From contig UWYS01000030.1 of assembly GCA_900291925.1 (NCBI GenBank), positions 186,001-250,000 of the forward strand: a stretch of 64,000 nt of DNA, given 5' to 3'. A program made the position numbers and the translations under genes. How positions within the stretch are numbered: the first letter of the stretch is position 1; every line of letters begins with the position of its first letter. Below, one piece after another: positions 42,484 through 54,646 of the stretch. The notes beneath the pieces were generated by a model. It saw only the letters and a list, made by a program, of their open reading frames with translations, did no database searches and was not told the DNA's origin. The DNA comes from Thecaphora thlaspeos (lineage: Eukaryota; Basidiomycota; Ustilaginomycetes; Urocystidales; Glomosporiaceae).

Positions 42484-44951
42484 AACAGATTTTCAGCGCT
42501 ACAATTTATAACCTGTGTATGGAAAGCACAGGCTGATCTTTGACCATCGAAGCCTGACCATCAAACAAGGTAACAACTGGCTTTTGCTGAATCGAGGAAG
42601 GGCAAGTTCCTGAAAATGACTCCAGGAACGGCAGCCGGCTGCGGCGCTGAGCCTGGACAACGTTGTCAGCGGGCTCGGTGGGTTGAAAGCAGACGTCGCT
42701 CATGATGAAGCAGAGAGGCGAATGCAGAGCGCCCTGTCGGGTCCGAGCTGATAGAAGACAACACAGACCGATGAGGCTGCGGCGAAGGGCTAAGCATGTG
42801 AGCACGACGCGTACCACGGAGAGGGGCGGTCGTCGAAGTCGCGCTCTCAACTTGAGGTGGCCCTTCCTTATATGAGCGTAAGTTAGTAGTGAGCCCAGAG
42901 TCTTATCAGGACAAGGGACGACAGGGGGCACCGGCCGATCCCCTCGTTCCCATCGTCGGTATGGTGATCAAGATAGAGGGGAGAGGAGCCGTGAATAATG
43001 GGGAGGAGCCGTCGAAAACTTTTCGTCGGCTGGAGAGGAGCAAAGCTCTGCTCGACTCTCGGAAGTTGATATTTCCCATTCTGCCTGCTGCGCGTCCCCG
43101 ACCCTTAGTTGCCCCTCGAATGTGGCGGTGGAAAACGAGGGCAAAAGGGGCGGCAGGGGCAGGGCAGGGGTAGGGCAGGCGGCGCGGGTTCCCATGTTCG
43201 ACACCGAGACGCGCATCTTGCAGCGAGGTTTGTGTTGCTGTGGAGGAGCCGGGGAGCGTAAAAGGAGCCAAATCTTGAATGGATCCTCGCATGAAACGTC
43301 TGCGCATCCATAGTCTGTCAAAAAGGGGCCGACCAAAGGCAAGGAGACGCCATCACAAGGGTCGACGTCCCATCCACCATCGCGCAAAAGCCGCCCAACT
43401 TTGTTCGAAGCCGCCCCTAACTATTACAACTTACAGTACTGCCATCCCTTGACCCTATGGTCTGTTGTGGGACGGCGTTGAAGGCCCGGAGGTGGTGACG
43501 GCGGCGACCAAGGCGGCTCGGCCCGTTTGGAATGCGCTCGGCGGAGCGGCCCCATGGCGATGGACGTGCGTGTGCCTTCGCTTACTTCTCTTTCCGCTCC
43601 CCTGTGCCTTCGATCAGCTCGTGCCTCGAGCATCACCCGTAACCTTGGCACCCTTGCTGCTTGCTCATGGCCGCTTCTGCTTACGCAGTTATCTATAGAA
43701 ACCGGTGATGAGCAAGCGTGCTGTCGATCGAGGGCTGGCTCAACCGGCTGCGAAGTCGATCCCCACAGCCCGGGATCGTCGCCATAGGGGCAGCCTTCCT
43801 TGCCTGCCGGACACGCCGGCGAGAATGCAGTCAGCGTCAGTCTCTCGACAGCACGCTGCCTAGCCATAGCACACAGTCTGGCAGCATGCTAAGTAGTACT
43901 CTCTGGCAACTACGTGAAAGACGGAACTACCGAAAGGTGGGCGACGAGGAGGCATCACCCTTCGGGCCAGACGGTCGGCTGAGCATCGGGATCCTCAATC
44001 CTTTGTTGACCAAGAAAGTGGCTTTGGGCCGTGCATCATCCGAAACGCCCGCTCCCGGTCAGGCAAGTCGGGCATGAAGCTGGAAGAGGGGTCTGGAGCA
44101 GGAGGCTCAGCAGAAGGGGGAAAGACAGGGGGCCAACGGCCTTCTAGAAGTCACATTCTTGATGTCCACCGGGTGCCCGAAGCTTGCAGCTGCGGAAGCG
44201 CGTAGACCAACGATACCCCTGCTGCTTCATGACTGACGACCGCAATATGATGCTGCTGCTGGGCGAATTCCAGTCAGCAGCGTCGGCCACCTTGTTTGCC
44301 ATACCTGCGCCGATCGACGTGTGGTTGTGACCAGGACGGAGCAGGTAGGAGATTAGCTGTCAGGCACCTCTGCCGCGAGCGTCGCTCTTGAATATCCCGG
44401 CTGCTGGGATCAACACGGCGAGATCGCCTTTGGTTAGCTCGACGTACGTATCGCTTAGCTCTTGGCGACCTTGCAGAGCGGTAGGTGATGAGATGCGGTG
44501 CGGTGCGGATAATCGGTGATGGTCGAGGTAATCATCCCAAGGCAAAGGGGACAGGCTCATCTTGGTCCCATCTCAAACTCCGACCTGTCCCGGGCTAGTG
44601 CCGCCTTGTCTCATACAAGACGTACACGCTTCAAAGGGCGTAATCACTCCGTTGGGCCTCAGCCTCGCCCGATAGCTAAGTAAGCAAAAGAGGTAAGTAC
44701 TCTCTAGGCCCAACCCCCTTGTTGCCGGAACAACGACCTCAAAAGCCTCTCCAGCCTCGACGTCGACAACCTTTCTCTTGGACCATTAACAGCTCCACTA
44801 TCGACGGCCTCCTCCTCGACCACTAGACGCGTCCCACGCACCCAGCCGACAACCGTGCGACAGCGTCGGCTCAGCCGCTACTTCTGTTCTTGCTAGCTTG
44901 CAACAGGCCCTACGCCTCCGGCAACGGCCCGATAGAACGAGATAACGACCA
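42484..44951. other. 2.5-kb gene-free region
   Basis: Upstream of the eIF4E-like gene. Short open frames occur on both strands, for example near 43424-43867, but none is recognisable. One TACAGTA site lies at 43432. No further rRNA, tRNA or transposon sequence seen. Confidence 0.5.
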
Positions 44952-47843
44952 ATGTCTGTGGGCGTAGTCACCCCGAACATGGCCGCCGCCACCTCGGAGC
45001 TCCTCGCTAGCTCGCCGTTCAAGCCAAGGGACGCCATCCCGGCTTCGCCCTCGGGCCGCTCAACGCAGGCCTCGCACGATCGCCTGGCGGACCTGCGCCG
45101 GAGCACCACACGATCGCTTAGCAAGCTCCCCAGCCTCAGCGACATTGCGGCACGGTGAGTAGCAGCGCAACACCCTCGATAGATTGGGAGCGGCCGTCCC
45201 ACCCCCCACTACCATTGGACAATACCTGGTGGGAGAACGGCGCTACTTCCGGACTACTGCAGTCACCAGCTGCGGCCAGTAAACGAGCTCTGCACAGATG
45301 GTCGCTCGACATAGCCTGGAGCAGGGGCGGCACAGCGAGTTGGGCCGCATTTGGAGAGGAGGTGATGGTGTTGTCCCGCGTACCAACGCAGACAATGAGG
45401 AACATGTAGGCAGAAGGGGGAGCCGAGCGGCAGCGGCGACACTTCATCCAGAGAAGTGCTGGCGTCCTCTCACATCACAACACACAGAAGACAGGGACAT
45501 ACACATGAGGAGGGCTGAAGGGCGTGCCAGGGTCGCAAGGCCGGAATGATCCAAGACCTCTTGTTGGCGGAGGCCGGTGACTGATTTTCCTAGCACCTCC
45601 TGTCCTCCCCACCTTCCCTCCCTTCCATCCTCCTTCCAACTCTTCGCCTGGACGCCCTCCTTCCCTCCCGGCCTTGTCCTCCCCTACCTTGTGCCCCCTT
45701 GAACCAGGCTCAACATCGACAAGGACCTCATCGGCGAAGACGGTGTACCCCTCTCACCCTCCAAGAGCTCCAGTTCAGAAGGTGAGTAGCTGTCTGCCTC
45801 CTCCCCTTCCCAGTCCAGCCCCTTGCCATGTATGCTGCGCGCCCTGGAAAGCGCATCTAATATCGCACCCGGTCCTCCCACATGACCTCTGTCGCTGTCG
45901 GCTGCGCAGGGCGACCGAGACTCGACCTCACTGGCAGGCTCATCCCGACGACAAGCGCCTCAAAGGATGTTCTGAGCCCGACGACCACAACAACGACTAC
46001 AACAAGCCCAGCCCTCCGTCCTTTGAGTCCGTCCAAGTCTAACACTGCCGCACCGGCCCAGCAAGCGAGCGGATCCCAGCTGGCCTCCAGCTCCAGCTCA
46101 CCGACCAAGCGCATATCGGTCAGCGGCCTCCTGAGCCTCGACGAAATCCGCGAGCGCATGGCAAAGAAGGGCCTGACCGCCGAAGCAAACACCTCGACGA
46201 CCGACAAGGAAAACACCTCGGCGCTTTCCATTGCATCGCCCTCGTTTGCGCTCCTCAAATTCGGAGCAGGTCCCCTTGAGACCGAGCAGCAGAAGAAGCG
46301 AAGGTGCTCACCGCCTCCGAACATCATCATCCCCGCCAAGGACGCCTCCCTCCCGTCAAAGCCCTCGCCCGCCATCAGGGACGACAGCATCATGCGACTC
46401 GGAAGCTCGACCGTCCACCCGGGCAAGCCCATTTCGCCCACCCGGACGCCCACCGGCTCTGAGCCCGCCAAGGCAGAGAGGACCATCATCCGCCCGGGTA
46501 CCGGCTCTTTGCCCCCCACGCCCTCTTCGGCCGTCTCGAACTTTGCCATGTCGGTGACAACGCCGCAGCCGAAGACGCATCCATTACAGCACCTGTGGTA
46601 CGTGTGCCCTCCCAAACCCGGAGGCAGCTGCGACCCACCTCTCCCGTGCCTCAAACAATGTGACTGACGCTTTCTGGCCCTGCCATGACGGCCTCGCGTC
46701 TCCCTCTCTCTCTCTCTCTCTTTCGGATCCTAACTACCGCCCCTTAGGACTCTCTACTTTGATTCGAAGACATTCAATCCGAGTGCTCCCGTCACCACGC
46801 CCAAGTCTGCGACGTTCCCACCTACTGCGGAAGAAGGTCATGGCGGGGCGGGGGACCCACCGGCGACGCCGACCGTGTCAGGTGCCTCGTGGGAGGCCAG
46901 CCTCAAGTGTCTCGGGGCGTTCCGAACGGTCGAGGCCTTCTTTGGCACGTTCAAGACGCTGCGCCGCCCTTCGCAGCTCGACAAGACGTCCAACTACCAC
47001 ATCTTCAAGGACGGCATCAAGCCGATGTGGGAGGATCCGTGCAACGCCGAGGGCGGCAAGTGGACGCTCACCCTCAAGCAATGCAGCCCTGCCCTGACCG
47101 ACCGGAGCTGGATGTGGCTGGTGCTCGGCCTGGTGGGCGAGGAGCTAGACGAGCTCGACGAGGTGACCGGAGCCGTGTGCAGCCTGCGGCCGCGCGGCGA
47201 CAGGATCGCCCTCTGGCTACGATCCAAGAGCAACGTCGACCGCGTCAACCAGATCGGGCGCAGAGTGCTCCAGCTGCTCGAGCTCGACAAGGAGCCTGGT
47301 GTCACGCTGGAGTTCAGCAACAACACGGGCGCACCGCTCGAGGGACCGAGCCGCTTCATCAACGTCCAGAACCCCGTCGTACCCGGCGGCCCGGGTGGCG
47401 GCCAGCCGTCCCTGCTCGGCAACCAGCGCAGGCAGAGCTTCCAGGGCTCGATCTCGACGATGGGCGGCCTGGGCAGTCCCGTCTTCCAGCAGCCGCTGTG
47501 CTCGCCGCAGTCGCTGCCCAACGGCTCGCTCCAGCGCAGCCCCGAGAGGCGGGGCAATCACCCGGTCCCTCGCAATCCATCGCCCAGCAGCCTGGCCTCG
47601 AGTCTCGGCGTCCAGCTGGGAAGCTCTCCGGGAAAGCAGAGCCCGGACGCGCTCCAGCACCATAACCAACAGCCGCAGCCGCTCCATGGTCGAGACGCAG
47701 CAGCAGCATCAGCGACCGCGAGCAGTCATAGTAGCCGCTTCGGTCCTCTGAGTGCGACCAGCGGCGGTGCCTTGGGTCGAGCCTCGCTGGCTCGAACCGG
47801 AAGCGGCCTCAACCCCAACCTCCCGATGAAGATGGCCACATAA
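44952..47843 (+). CDS. eIF4E-like cap-binding protein with long N- and C-terminal extensions
   Basis: Four exons: 44952-45154, 45708-45781, 45910-46597 and 46748-47843. Introns are 553, 128 and 150 nt, all GT-AG with matching phases. The product is 686 aa. The eIF4E fold runs from HPLQHLWTLYFDSKTF (near 318) to about 505. Cap-binding tryptophans are kept at W370 (SWEASL) and W416 (KPMWEDP, with the adjacent Glu), as is GGKW. At the eIF4G-contact position, normally Trp in TVEDFW, this protein has Phe387 (TVEAFF). About 30 extra Pro/Thr residues separate the first strand from W370. The 317 N-terminal residues are low complexity with LSLDEIRERMAKKG as a possible helix; the 180 C-terminal residues are Ser/Gln-rich. 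Canonical eIF4E is 200-250 aa, so this is more likely a regulatory or class II cap-binding protein. Confidence 0.88.
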
Positions 47844-48385
47844 GTCCTTATTGATCCAGTCGACGTTCTGCTCGTCCCTCCCTCCTGCGTCTCTCTCACT
47901 CTCCCGTCCCTCCGTCTCTCTTTTGCACTTCTCGAGCTGAGCTCAGTCCGCAGTTAGCTCTTCATCACTGCGTCTCTTTGTGTCGTCGTTTCTAGCATGG
48001 GCCGCAGCCCCTCAGTCTCCCTCTCTCTGTCTCTGCTCCGAACCCACGCCGTCTCCCCGTATCCCTTCCCTGTCTTCGTCGCCTTGGTCCCCGCTCCTCT
48101 CTTTGCATCTCGGCACACCGCCTTCCTCTCTCCTCTCCTCTCTCTCACTCTGCATCGTCGCCACGACTTCCGCGTAACCCAACCCATTCACGCCATCATT
48201 GTACCAATCCATTCTTTGACCGCGAGAAAGCCTCCATAACACCTCTATTGATATGTGCCGAATCCAATCGAGAGACTATCCGTTCGTCCAGGACCTTTCC
48301 ATGGTCGCTGCGTGTCCTCCCTTTGTTCCCCTTGGCCCACACCGAGGTGTTCCGCGCGGTGCTGTTCCAGGTTTTGCCACGCATC
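47844..48385. other. Tail-to-tail intergenic region
   Basis: Holds the 3' ends of the eIF4E-like (+) and quinone reductase (-) genes, with CT-rich sequence at 47880-48150. Nothing else recognised. Confidence 0.5.
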
Positions 48386-49763
48386 TCAAAGCTTGACGAT
48401 GAGCTTACCCGTCGTACCCCTCGACTGAATGTCCGCTAGGGCCTTCCTGATACCCTGTGTAGAAAATTCATACTCTTCATGAATGTGAATCTTGACTTTG
48501 CCATTGAGGATCATCTGGAAGAGTTCGTTTGAGTAGGTCTCACGCTCCTCTATGGTGGTGAGGTAATTGAACAGCGTCGGACGGCAGACTGTCGACGTAG
48601 CGAGGGAAGGGAGAGAAGAGAAAGATATAGAGAACGGTCAAAGAGTGAAACCGGAGGGAAAAGTGAGAGGGAAGAGAAGGCGGACGAACCTTTGACGTTC
48701 TTCGCTGCCAATTTGAGCGGTGCGAATTCTGGCACTGCTCCTGAAGCGTTACCGAACGTCACCTTTCAAAGTGACGATGATGCGAGGACAGGGCAAAGAT
48801 CAACCACTCCTCTGCATTTCTCTCCAAACACGCCGAACAAGACGGACAAGGGCAAACTCACAATACTGCCCTTCCTAGCGACCATCTTGAATGCCGCCTC
48901 CCAGGTATCCTTTCCGACACCATCAAAGATGCCGGCACATCCTTTACCGGCGGTGATTTCGTCGACCTGGGCCACGAGGTCGTCGAGCTTGTTCTTGTGG
49001 TAGATCAGGGCGTGTTCTGCTCCATTTTTTTTGGCCAGCTCGGCTTTCTCGGCGGTAGAGACGGCACCGATGACGTGGGCACCGACGGCAGAGGCCATTT
49101 GGCAGAGGAGCAGACCCACTCCGCCTGCGGCGGCGGTGACAAGGACGAAGTCGTCTTTCTGAACCGGGTAAGCTTCGCGAATTAGAGTCAGGGCTGGAGA
49201 GAGGGTATCGAAGGAGACGAGATGCATGCGGGGATGGTAAGTTGCGGTGCTGGACGAACGAGCGAGCGAGCGAAGCTAGCAGGGGAAGGTGGGGGGAAGG
49301 AGAAGGGAGGACCCAACTCACCAGTAAGACCCTGCAAGTACGCCGCCGCTGCGGTCCTCGTATCGATGCCCTCTGGCAGCTTCACGGCCATCTCTTCCTC
49401 GATGACCCTGTTCTGAGCGTAGGCTCCCGCTCCATAGCTGACCACCTTGTCGCCGACGCTCAACTTGCGCACCTTGTCTCCGACCGCCTCGACTACACTG
49501 GCTGATTCCTGTCCAATGACGGCGGGGAGCTTGGGAAGTTTGTAGAGGCCGCTGTACATGTATGTGTCGATGTAGTTGGCGCCGCACCACTCAGTACGCA
49601 GCAGCACCTGCGTGGGCGACGGGGCAGGTTTGGGAATCTCCCTGACCTCGAGCACTTCCGGGCCGCCCTGTTTTTGGATCTCGAGGGCGAGGGTGATCAT
49701 TTTGCGGATGTGGTTGCGGGGGAGTGTGGTGGTCAGGAGCCGGAGAGGGTCAGGGAAGGGCAT
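48386..49763 (-). CDS. Zeta-crystallin-type NADPH quinone oxidoreductase (MDR family)
   Basis: Medium-chain dehydrogenase/reductase without structural zinc, like yeast Zta1; reduces quinones with NADPH. Exons, reading down the minus strand, are 49322-49763, 48862-49193, 48690-48762 and 48386-48588. Introns are 128, 99 and 101 nt with consistent phases. The product is 349 aa. Markers: EIQKQGGPEVLEV, the substrate-side WCGANYIDTYMYSGLY, AVIGQESASVVEAVGDKV, the Rossmann motif AAAGGVGLLLCQMASAVGA, GIFDGVGKDTWEA, and the C-terminal KALADIQSRGTTGKLIVKL. The second intron is located from homology of KGSI-VTFGNASGAVPEF. The 21 residues before MITLALEIQ resemble a weak mitochondrial presequence; translation could start at either ATG. 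The frame also extends to an ATG at 50024, which I consider less likely. Confidence 0.9.
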
Positions 49764-50722
49764 GTGACAGGAGAAACTGCGACGGTTGCGTCTGAGGATG
49801 GGGAAATGGTGGTGAGGGGGACAAGGTTCGGCGGGGGCGGGCCGCTTAAGTCTGAGGAAGGGACGGAGCTCGAGGCTCGGCGTGGTCTGTGCGCTCTCTT
49901 CTGCGCACGGCGTGCTGCTCCACCTGCCCCGCTTCCACCGGCAGGAACAAGGCCCCACGGACGGCACGTCTCGATCCCCCTCTCTCGGCCGACCCCCCTC
50001 GACCTCTCGCCACTCCTTGATCATGTCACGGCATCACCCGTCTTTCGCAGTGTCCCTTCGGCTTCGCGCTTCGTAGTCGCAGGACCAGCTCGAGGCACAG
50101 CGACGTCGCAGGACGCCAACGTGGTCGAATGATTGGAACGACGCGTCCAGGATTAAGACGACCAACGCCAACGTCTCGCCGATCTGCTCCATCGTTGCAT
50201 CTGCAACAGCCGACAAGAGCTTCGTCTAGCGACTCATCATGGTGATCTTCGTGGCCAAGAACGAAGCGAGGTCGTCAAAGGACGACGTCACAACTCAGGC
50301 AAAAGCCCAAGAGGGCCAGGGAGGTTAGCTGTTAAATGCTGTTCGTGATTACTTCGTTATCTAGAGAAGGGAGAGAGAAATGCCGGTTGAATGCAAGAGC
50401 TATGGGAAAAGGGAGCTGGGTGACTTGGTATCATGTTGAAGAAATACAGAGGTCGATGGTGACCGTGGATGAGGGGGGGAGTGTGAGGAGACGAGCAACA
50501 CCAGGACATCGCTCGTTGAGGGGAAGGCCGGGACAAGTACAAGTTTCGAGAGATGCGGGGAAAGGGCCAGCTGGAAACCGGGGGGGGGGGAGAGAAGGCT
50601 CTTCAAACTTTCACATGGGGGAGACCGACGCCGAAGTCGGGGCAGTTGATGCCCGTATGCTGCGTGCGCGGACGGAAAGAGTGAGAAGGGGGGCGGAGAG
50701 GGAGGCGAGCAACACGACACGC
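49764..50722. other. Intergenic region, quinone reductase promoter and MET6 3' end
   Basis: Promoter and leader of the quinone reductase (-) and 3' region of methionine synthase (-). A run of 12 G lies at about 50580-50591. No additional gene supported. Confidence 0.5.
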
Positions 50723-53247
50723 CTAGGCGAGCGTCTTGCGGCACTCCTCGGCAGCGGCGACCATGTTCTGGAGCTGGGCGGTGCACTCTTCCCAGGTACG
50801 CGTCTTGAGGCCGCAGTCCGGGTTGACCCAGATCGAGTCCTTGGGCAGAACGGCGGCCATGGCCTTGACACGCTCAACCATCTCGTCCTTGTTGGGGACA
50901 CGGGGCGAGTGGATGTCAAAGACGCCGGGGCCGATGTGCGAGGGGTAGCCGACGCGCTTGAACGAGCCGAGCAGGTGCTCGCCCGACTTGGAGTGCTCGA
51001 TCGAGATCATGTCGGCGTCGAGCTCGATGATCGACTTCATAATCTGGTCAAACTGCGAGTAGCAGAAGTGCGAGGCAATGTTCATCGCGTCCGTCGCGCC
51101 CGACGTCGAGAGGCGGAACGAGTCAACCGCCCAGCGGAGGTAGCTGTCCCAGTCCTTCTGGCGCAGAGGGAGACCCTCACGGATGGCGGGCTCGTCGACC
51201 TGAACAGCGCGGACGCCGGCCTTCTCGAGGTCGATGACCTCATCGCGGAGCGCCAGGGCGATCTGCTTCGACTGCACCTCCTTGCTGATGTCGGCACGGG
51301 GGAACGACCAGTTGAGGATGGTGACGGGGCCCGTGAGCATGCCCTTCATGGCCTTCTTGGTGAGGCTCTGGGCGTACGACGACCAGCGAACCGTCATGGG
51401 CGCAGGGCGGCTGACGTCCGAGACGACAATCGGCGGGCGGACGTAGCGCGATCCGAACGACTGGACCCACGCGTTCTGCGTGAAGACGAAACCGTCGAGC
51501 AGCTCGCCGAAGTACTGTACCATGTCGTTACGCTCCGGCTCGCCGTGGACGAGGACGTCGAGGCCAAGGGCCTCCTGCCTCTCGACGACCATCTTGATCT
51601 CGTCCTCGAGGAACTTCTCGTAGTCGGCCTGGCTGATCTCGCCCTTGTTGAAGCGGGCACGGTACTGGCGGATCTCCTTGGTCTGCGGGAACGAGCCGAT
51701 GGTAGTGGTGGGGAAGATGGGGAGGTTGAGGTGCTTCTTCTGGATCTCCTTGCGCGTCTCGAAGGGCGACTGGCGGGCCAGGTCCTCGGGCTTGATGTTG
51801 GCGACGCGCTCGCGGACGGCGGGGTCCGAGTTCTTCTCAAAGTTACGGCGGGCCTTGATGCTCTTCTCGTTGGCCGAGAGGCGGTCGGCCGCGCTCGAGG
51901 GGTCGCGGAGGGCGGCGGCCAGCGTGGCGACCTCGCCGCACTTCTCGTTGGCAAACGAGAACCAGTCGAGGACCTCGGGCTTGAGCTTCTTCTCGTTGGC
52001 AACGGTGATGGGGGTGTGGAGGAGTGACGACGACGAGGCGATCTGGACGCGCGAGGCATCGCCACCGAGCGCCTTCACGGCCTTCTGCGCCGTCTCGAGC
52101 GCGGCCTTGAGGTCAGTCTTCCAGATGTTGCGGCCCGAGACGAGTCCGAGCGAGATGACGGTGTCCTTCCAAGCGAAAGCCGAGAGGACCTCGTCGAGCT
52201 GCTGCGGCGCACGGTCAAGATCGATGTGGAGACCGGCGACAGGGAGCGACTTGACAATCTCGATGTTGTCCTCGAGCTTGCCGAAGTAGGTGGTGAGGAG
52301 AAGCTTGGTCTGGGGGGCAGCCTTGGCGATGGTCTCGTAGGCGGCCTTGAACTCGGCGGCGTACTTCTGGGCAACGTCGAGGACGAGGACGGGCTCGTCG
52401 ATCTGGACCCACTCGGCGCCGGCGGCCGAGAGCTTAGCGAGGATCTCGCCGTAGACGGGCGCAAGCTTCGAGAGGAGCGAGACGGGGTCGAAGCTGTCGC
52501 TCGACGCGTCCTTGCCGGCCTTGCCCAGGGCGAGGAGGGTGACGGGACCGACGAGGACAGGGCGGGCGTTGTAGCCGGCCTCCTTGGCCTCGAGGAAGTC
52601 GTCGACGGGCTTGGTGTTGTTGATCTTGAATTCGGTCTTCTCGCTCAGCTCGGGGACGAGGTAGTGGTAGTTGGAGTCGAACCACTTCTGCATCTCGGTG
52701 GCGGGAAGGTCAACGCCGCCCTTCTGGTGGCCACGCGCCATGGCGAAGTAGGTGTCGAGCGGGTCGAGGCCGGCCTGGGCATACTGGGCGGGGATGAGGT
52801 TGAAGGTGTTGGAGGCGTCGAGAACGTGGTCGTAGAGCGAGAAAGTGCCGGTGGGGACGGTGTCAACGCCCTGCTCCTTGATCGACTTGTAGGTCAGCAG
52901 GCGCTGCTCCTTTGCGACCTTGAGGAGCTCCTCCTGCGAGGTCTTGCCGGCCCAGTAGGCCTCGAGGGCCTTCTTGACCTCACGCTGCGGTCCGATGCGC
53001 GGATAACCGAGAACGGCGGAAGTGCTGCGTGGGAGCGGAAGCAGGGCCAGGGTAGAGAGAGACAATCAAACAGAGGCAGGGTCAGAGTCGATTCGACGAT
53101 CTGTCTCCTTCGTCTACGGCAGTGCCTATACGAGACCAGGCCGTGCCAACCGCGCAATGCGGCCAGCAGCACCATCCTGTCGTCGAGGCGACAGACATCA
53201 CAGGGTCAGAAGGGGGCAAGAAGAGACGGAAATGGAACTCACGCCAT
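50723..53247 (-). CDS. MET6: Cobalamin-independent methionine synthase
   Basis: Transfers a methyl group from 5-methyltetrahydropteroyl-triglutamate to homocysteine, the last step of methionine synthesis, in the cytosol. Exon 1 is only 5 nt (53243-53247, ATGGC). A 218-nt intron (53025-53242, GTGAGT...CAG) follows, and exon 2 is 50723-53024. The product is 768 aa, the normal length, starting MATSAVLGYPRIGPQRE. The N-terminal barrel includes WVQIDEPVLVLD. The catalytic C-terminal barrel has TTTIGSFPQTKEIRQYR, LVHGEPERNDMVQYFGE, the zinc ligands His and Cys of ASHFCYSQ, the Glu in ISIEHSKSGEHLL, and the last Cys in WVNPDCGLKTR. The 5-nt first exon would defeat simple ORF callers. All key residues are intact. 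Confidence 0.97.
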
Positions 53248-54646
53248 GATGAATATGTGACGAGAAGGGGGGAGCCGGGAAGGGAAGAAACGAAACAGGT
53301 GTGCGGTAGAAAGGATGGTGTGTTGGTGAGTGTGGTGGTGGTGAGGATCGCCTTTCAGTCAAGAGCGAGGTCGTCAACAGAAAGATGAGGGGATGGATGG
53401 TGTGGATTGAAAGGATGAAGGAATCGGATCGAGCGGGTTCTTGTACTCTTCCGGGGCGGTGAAAAGGCAGCGAGGGCGGGCTCGCCCTCGTTGAGCTAGC
53501 TTCTTCCTGGTGCGCCGCTGCTGCCGTGCGCCAGCGCGCTGGGGGGCGAGGAAGCGAAAAGCAACGTTTCAACCGCGCACGGCGCCAGGCTCACACGCTG
53601 GGGCCGGGGGAAGGGAGAGGGGAAGGGGAAGGGGAAGTGGTCTGATGCCTGCCTGGCCTTCCCTTCCTGCGCTTCTGCTGCCTGGCTGCCTGCCCTTGCC
53701 CTGCTCTGCCCCCCTCCTGCAGGCTCGAGGCAGGCAATCTTCTCGGCGCCGGTGGCCAACCAGCGTGGGCCCCTCCCTCTTCTCTTGCGCCTGAGCCGAA
53801 CCCACCCGGTGGGCAGCTCCTCGTTCTTCTTCCTTCTTCGCCCGGGCACGGACCCGCCTCGCTCCCTTGCCTCGCCCCACTTCCGTCCGCCCAACCGCGC
53901 GCACGTTGGGAAGGGTTAGCGCGAGAGGCAGAGAAGGTGTCGTTCGACATGCCGCGCCACACAATGCCATCGATAGACGGTTGCCTCCCTCAGACGAAGG
54001 CCTGGTCGGCCGCTACAGTATCGGGGCACCCTCCCAACCTCGTCTGTGCCCGCTATGGACCGATGTGGCGCGAGCGGGGAAAGACAGGCAGAGGGGCAGC
54101 CTCCGCATCCTGTCCGAGGCAAACCTGCACGCACGTTTGATGTCGTGTTCCGCCGAAGGAAGTTATGTGAAAAGGAAAAAGGCGTAGAAAATTTGGGAGG
54201 AAAAAAAGTGACGGAGGAGACGAGGTGACTCGAGCGACGCCTGGGTTGGGCACGCCATACGCAGCACACAGCAGGCGGCACGTCTCGAGCGCGGCACGGC
54301 CAGCTGGACGAAGCTTGATTGCAGCGATTATGGAAAGGGGCCGGACCCAAACGTTGCCCACTTGTCCGCCAATCGATCCCGATCGGACCCCGATTCACGG
54401 ATGGGGCACCGCCCCCGATCTGAGGCGCGAAGCCAGGGCGTCCTCGGTAATGGTGCTCTGGGCTCGTTCTGCCTAATTCGCCAAGGCAGCAGCAGTGCTG
54501 TCATATTATGGTACAAAGGACGACGCTGCAAGCGTCCGTTCGAGGAGCCACTTCGTTCACTGGAGATAATCGTTGCCGCTACCACAACCGGGCCACGCCG
54601 CCAGGGCTCCCGCGCCAGCCCCTCCCGCCATGCTGCCGCCGCCAGC
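53248..54646. other. Intergenic region upstream of methionine synthase
   Basis: Promoter and leader of methionine synthase (-) and the 3' end of the Sld7-like gene (-). Overlapping open frames at 53500-53970 on both strands have no family resemblance. No clear regulatory motif assigned. Confidence 0.45.

Noticed and set aside
43424..43867. 147-codon minus-strand frame as a possible small gene
   Set aside because: No similarity, biased composition and no start or splice context; treated as non-coding.
50336..52027. 563-codon open frame on the + strand opposite methionine synthase
   Set aside because: Antisense shadow of a strongly codon-biased GC-rich gene; no family resemblance and made of Leu/Arg/Val/Asp-rich sequence typical of such shadows.
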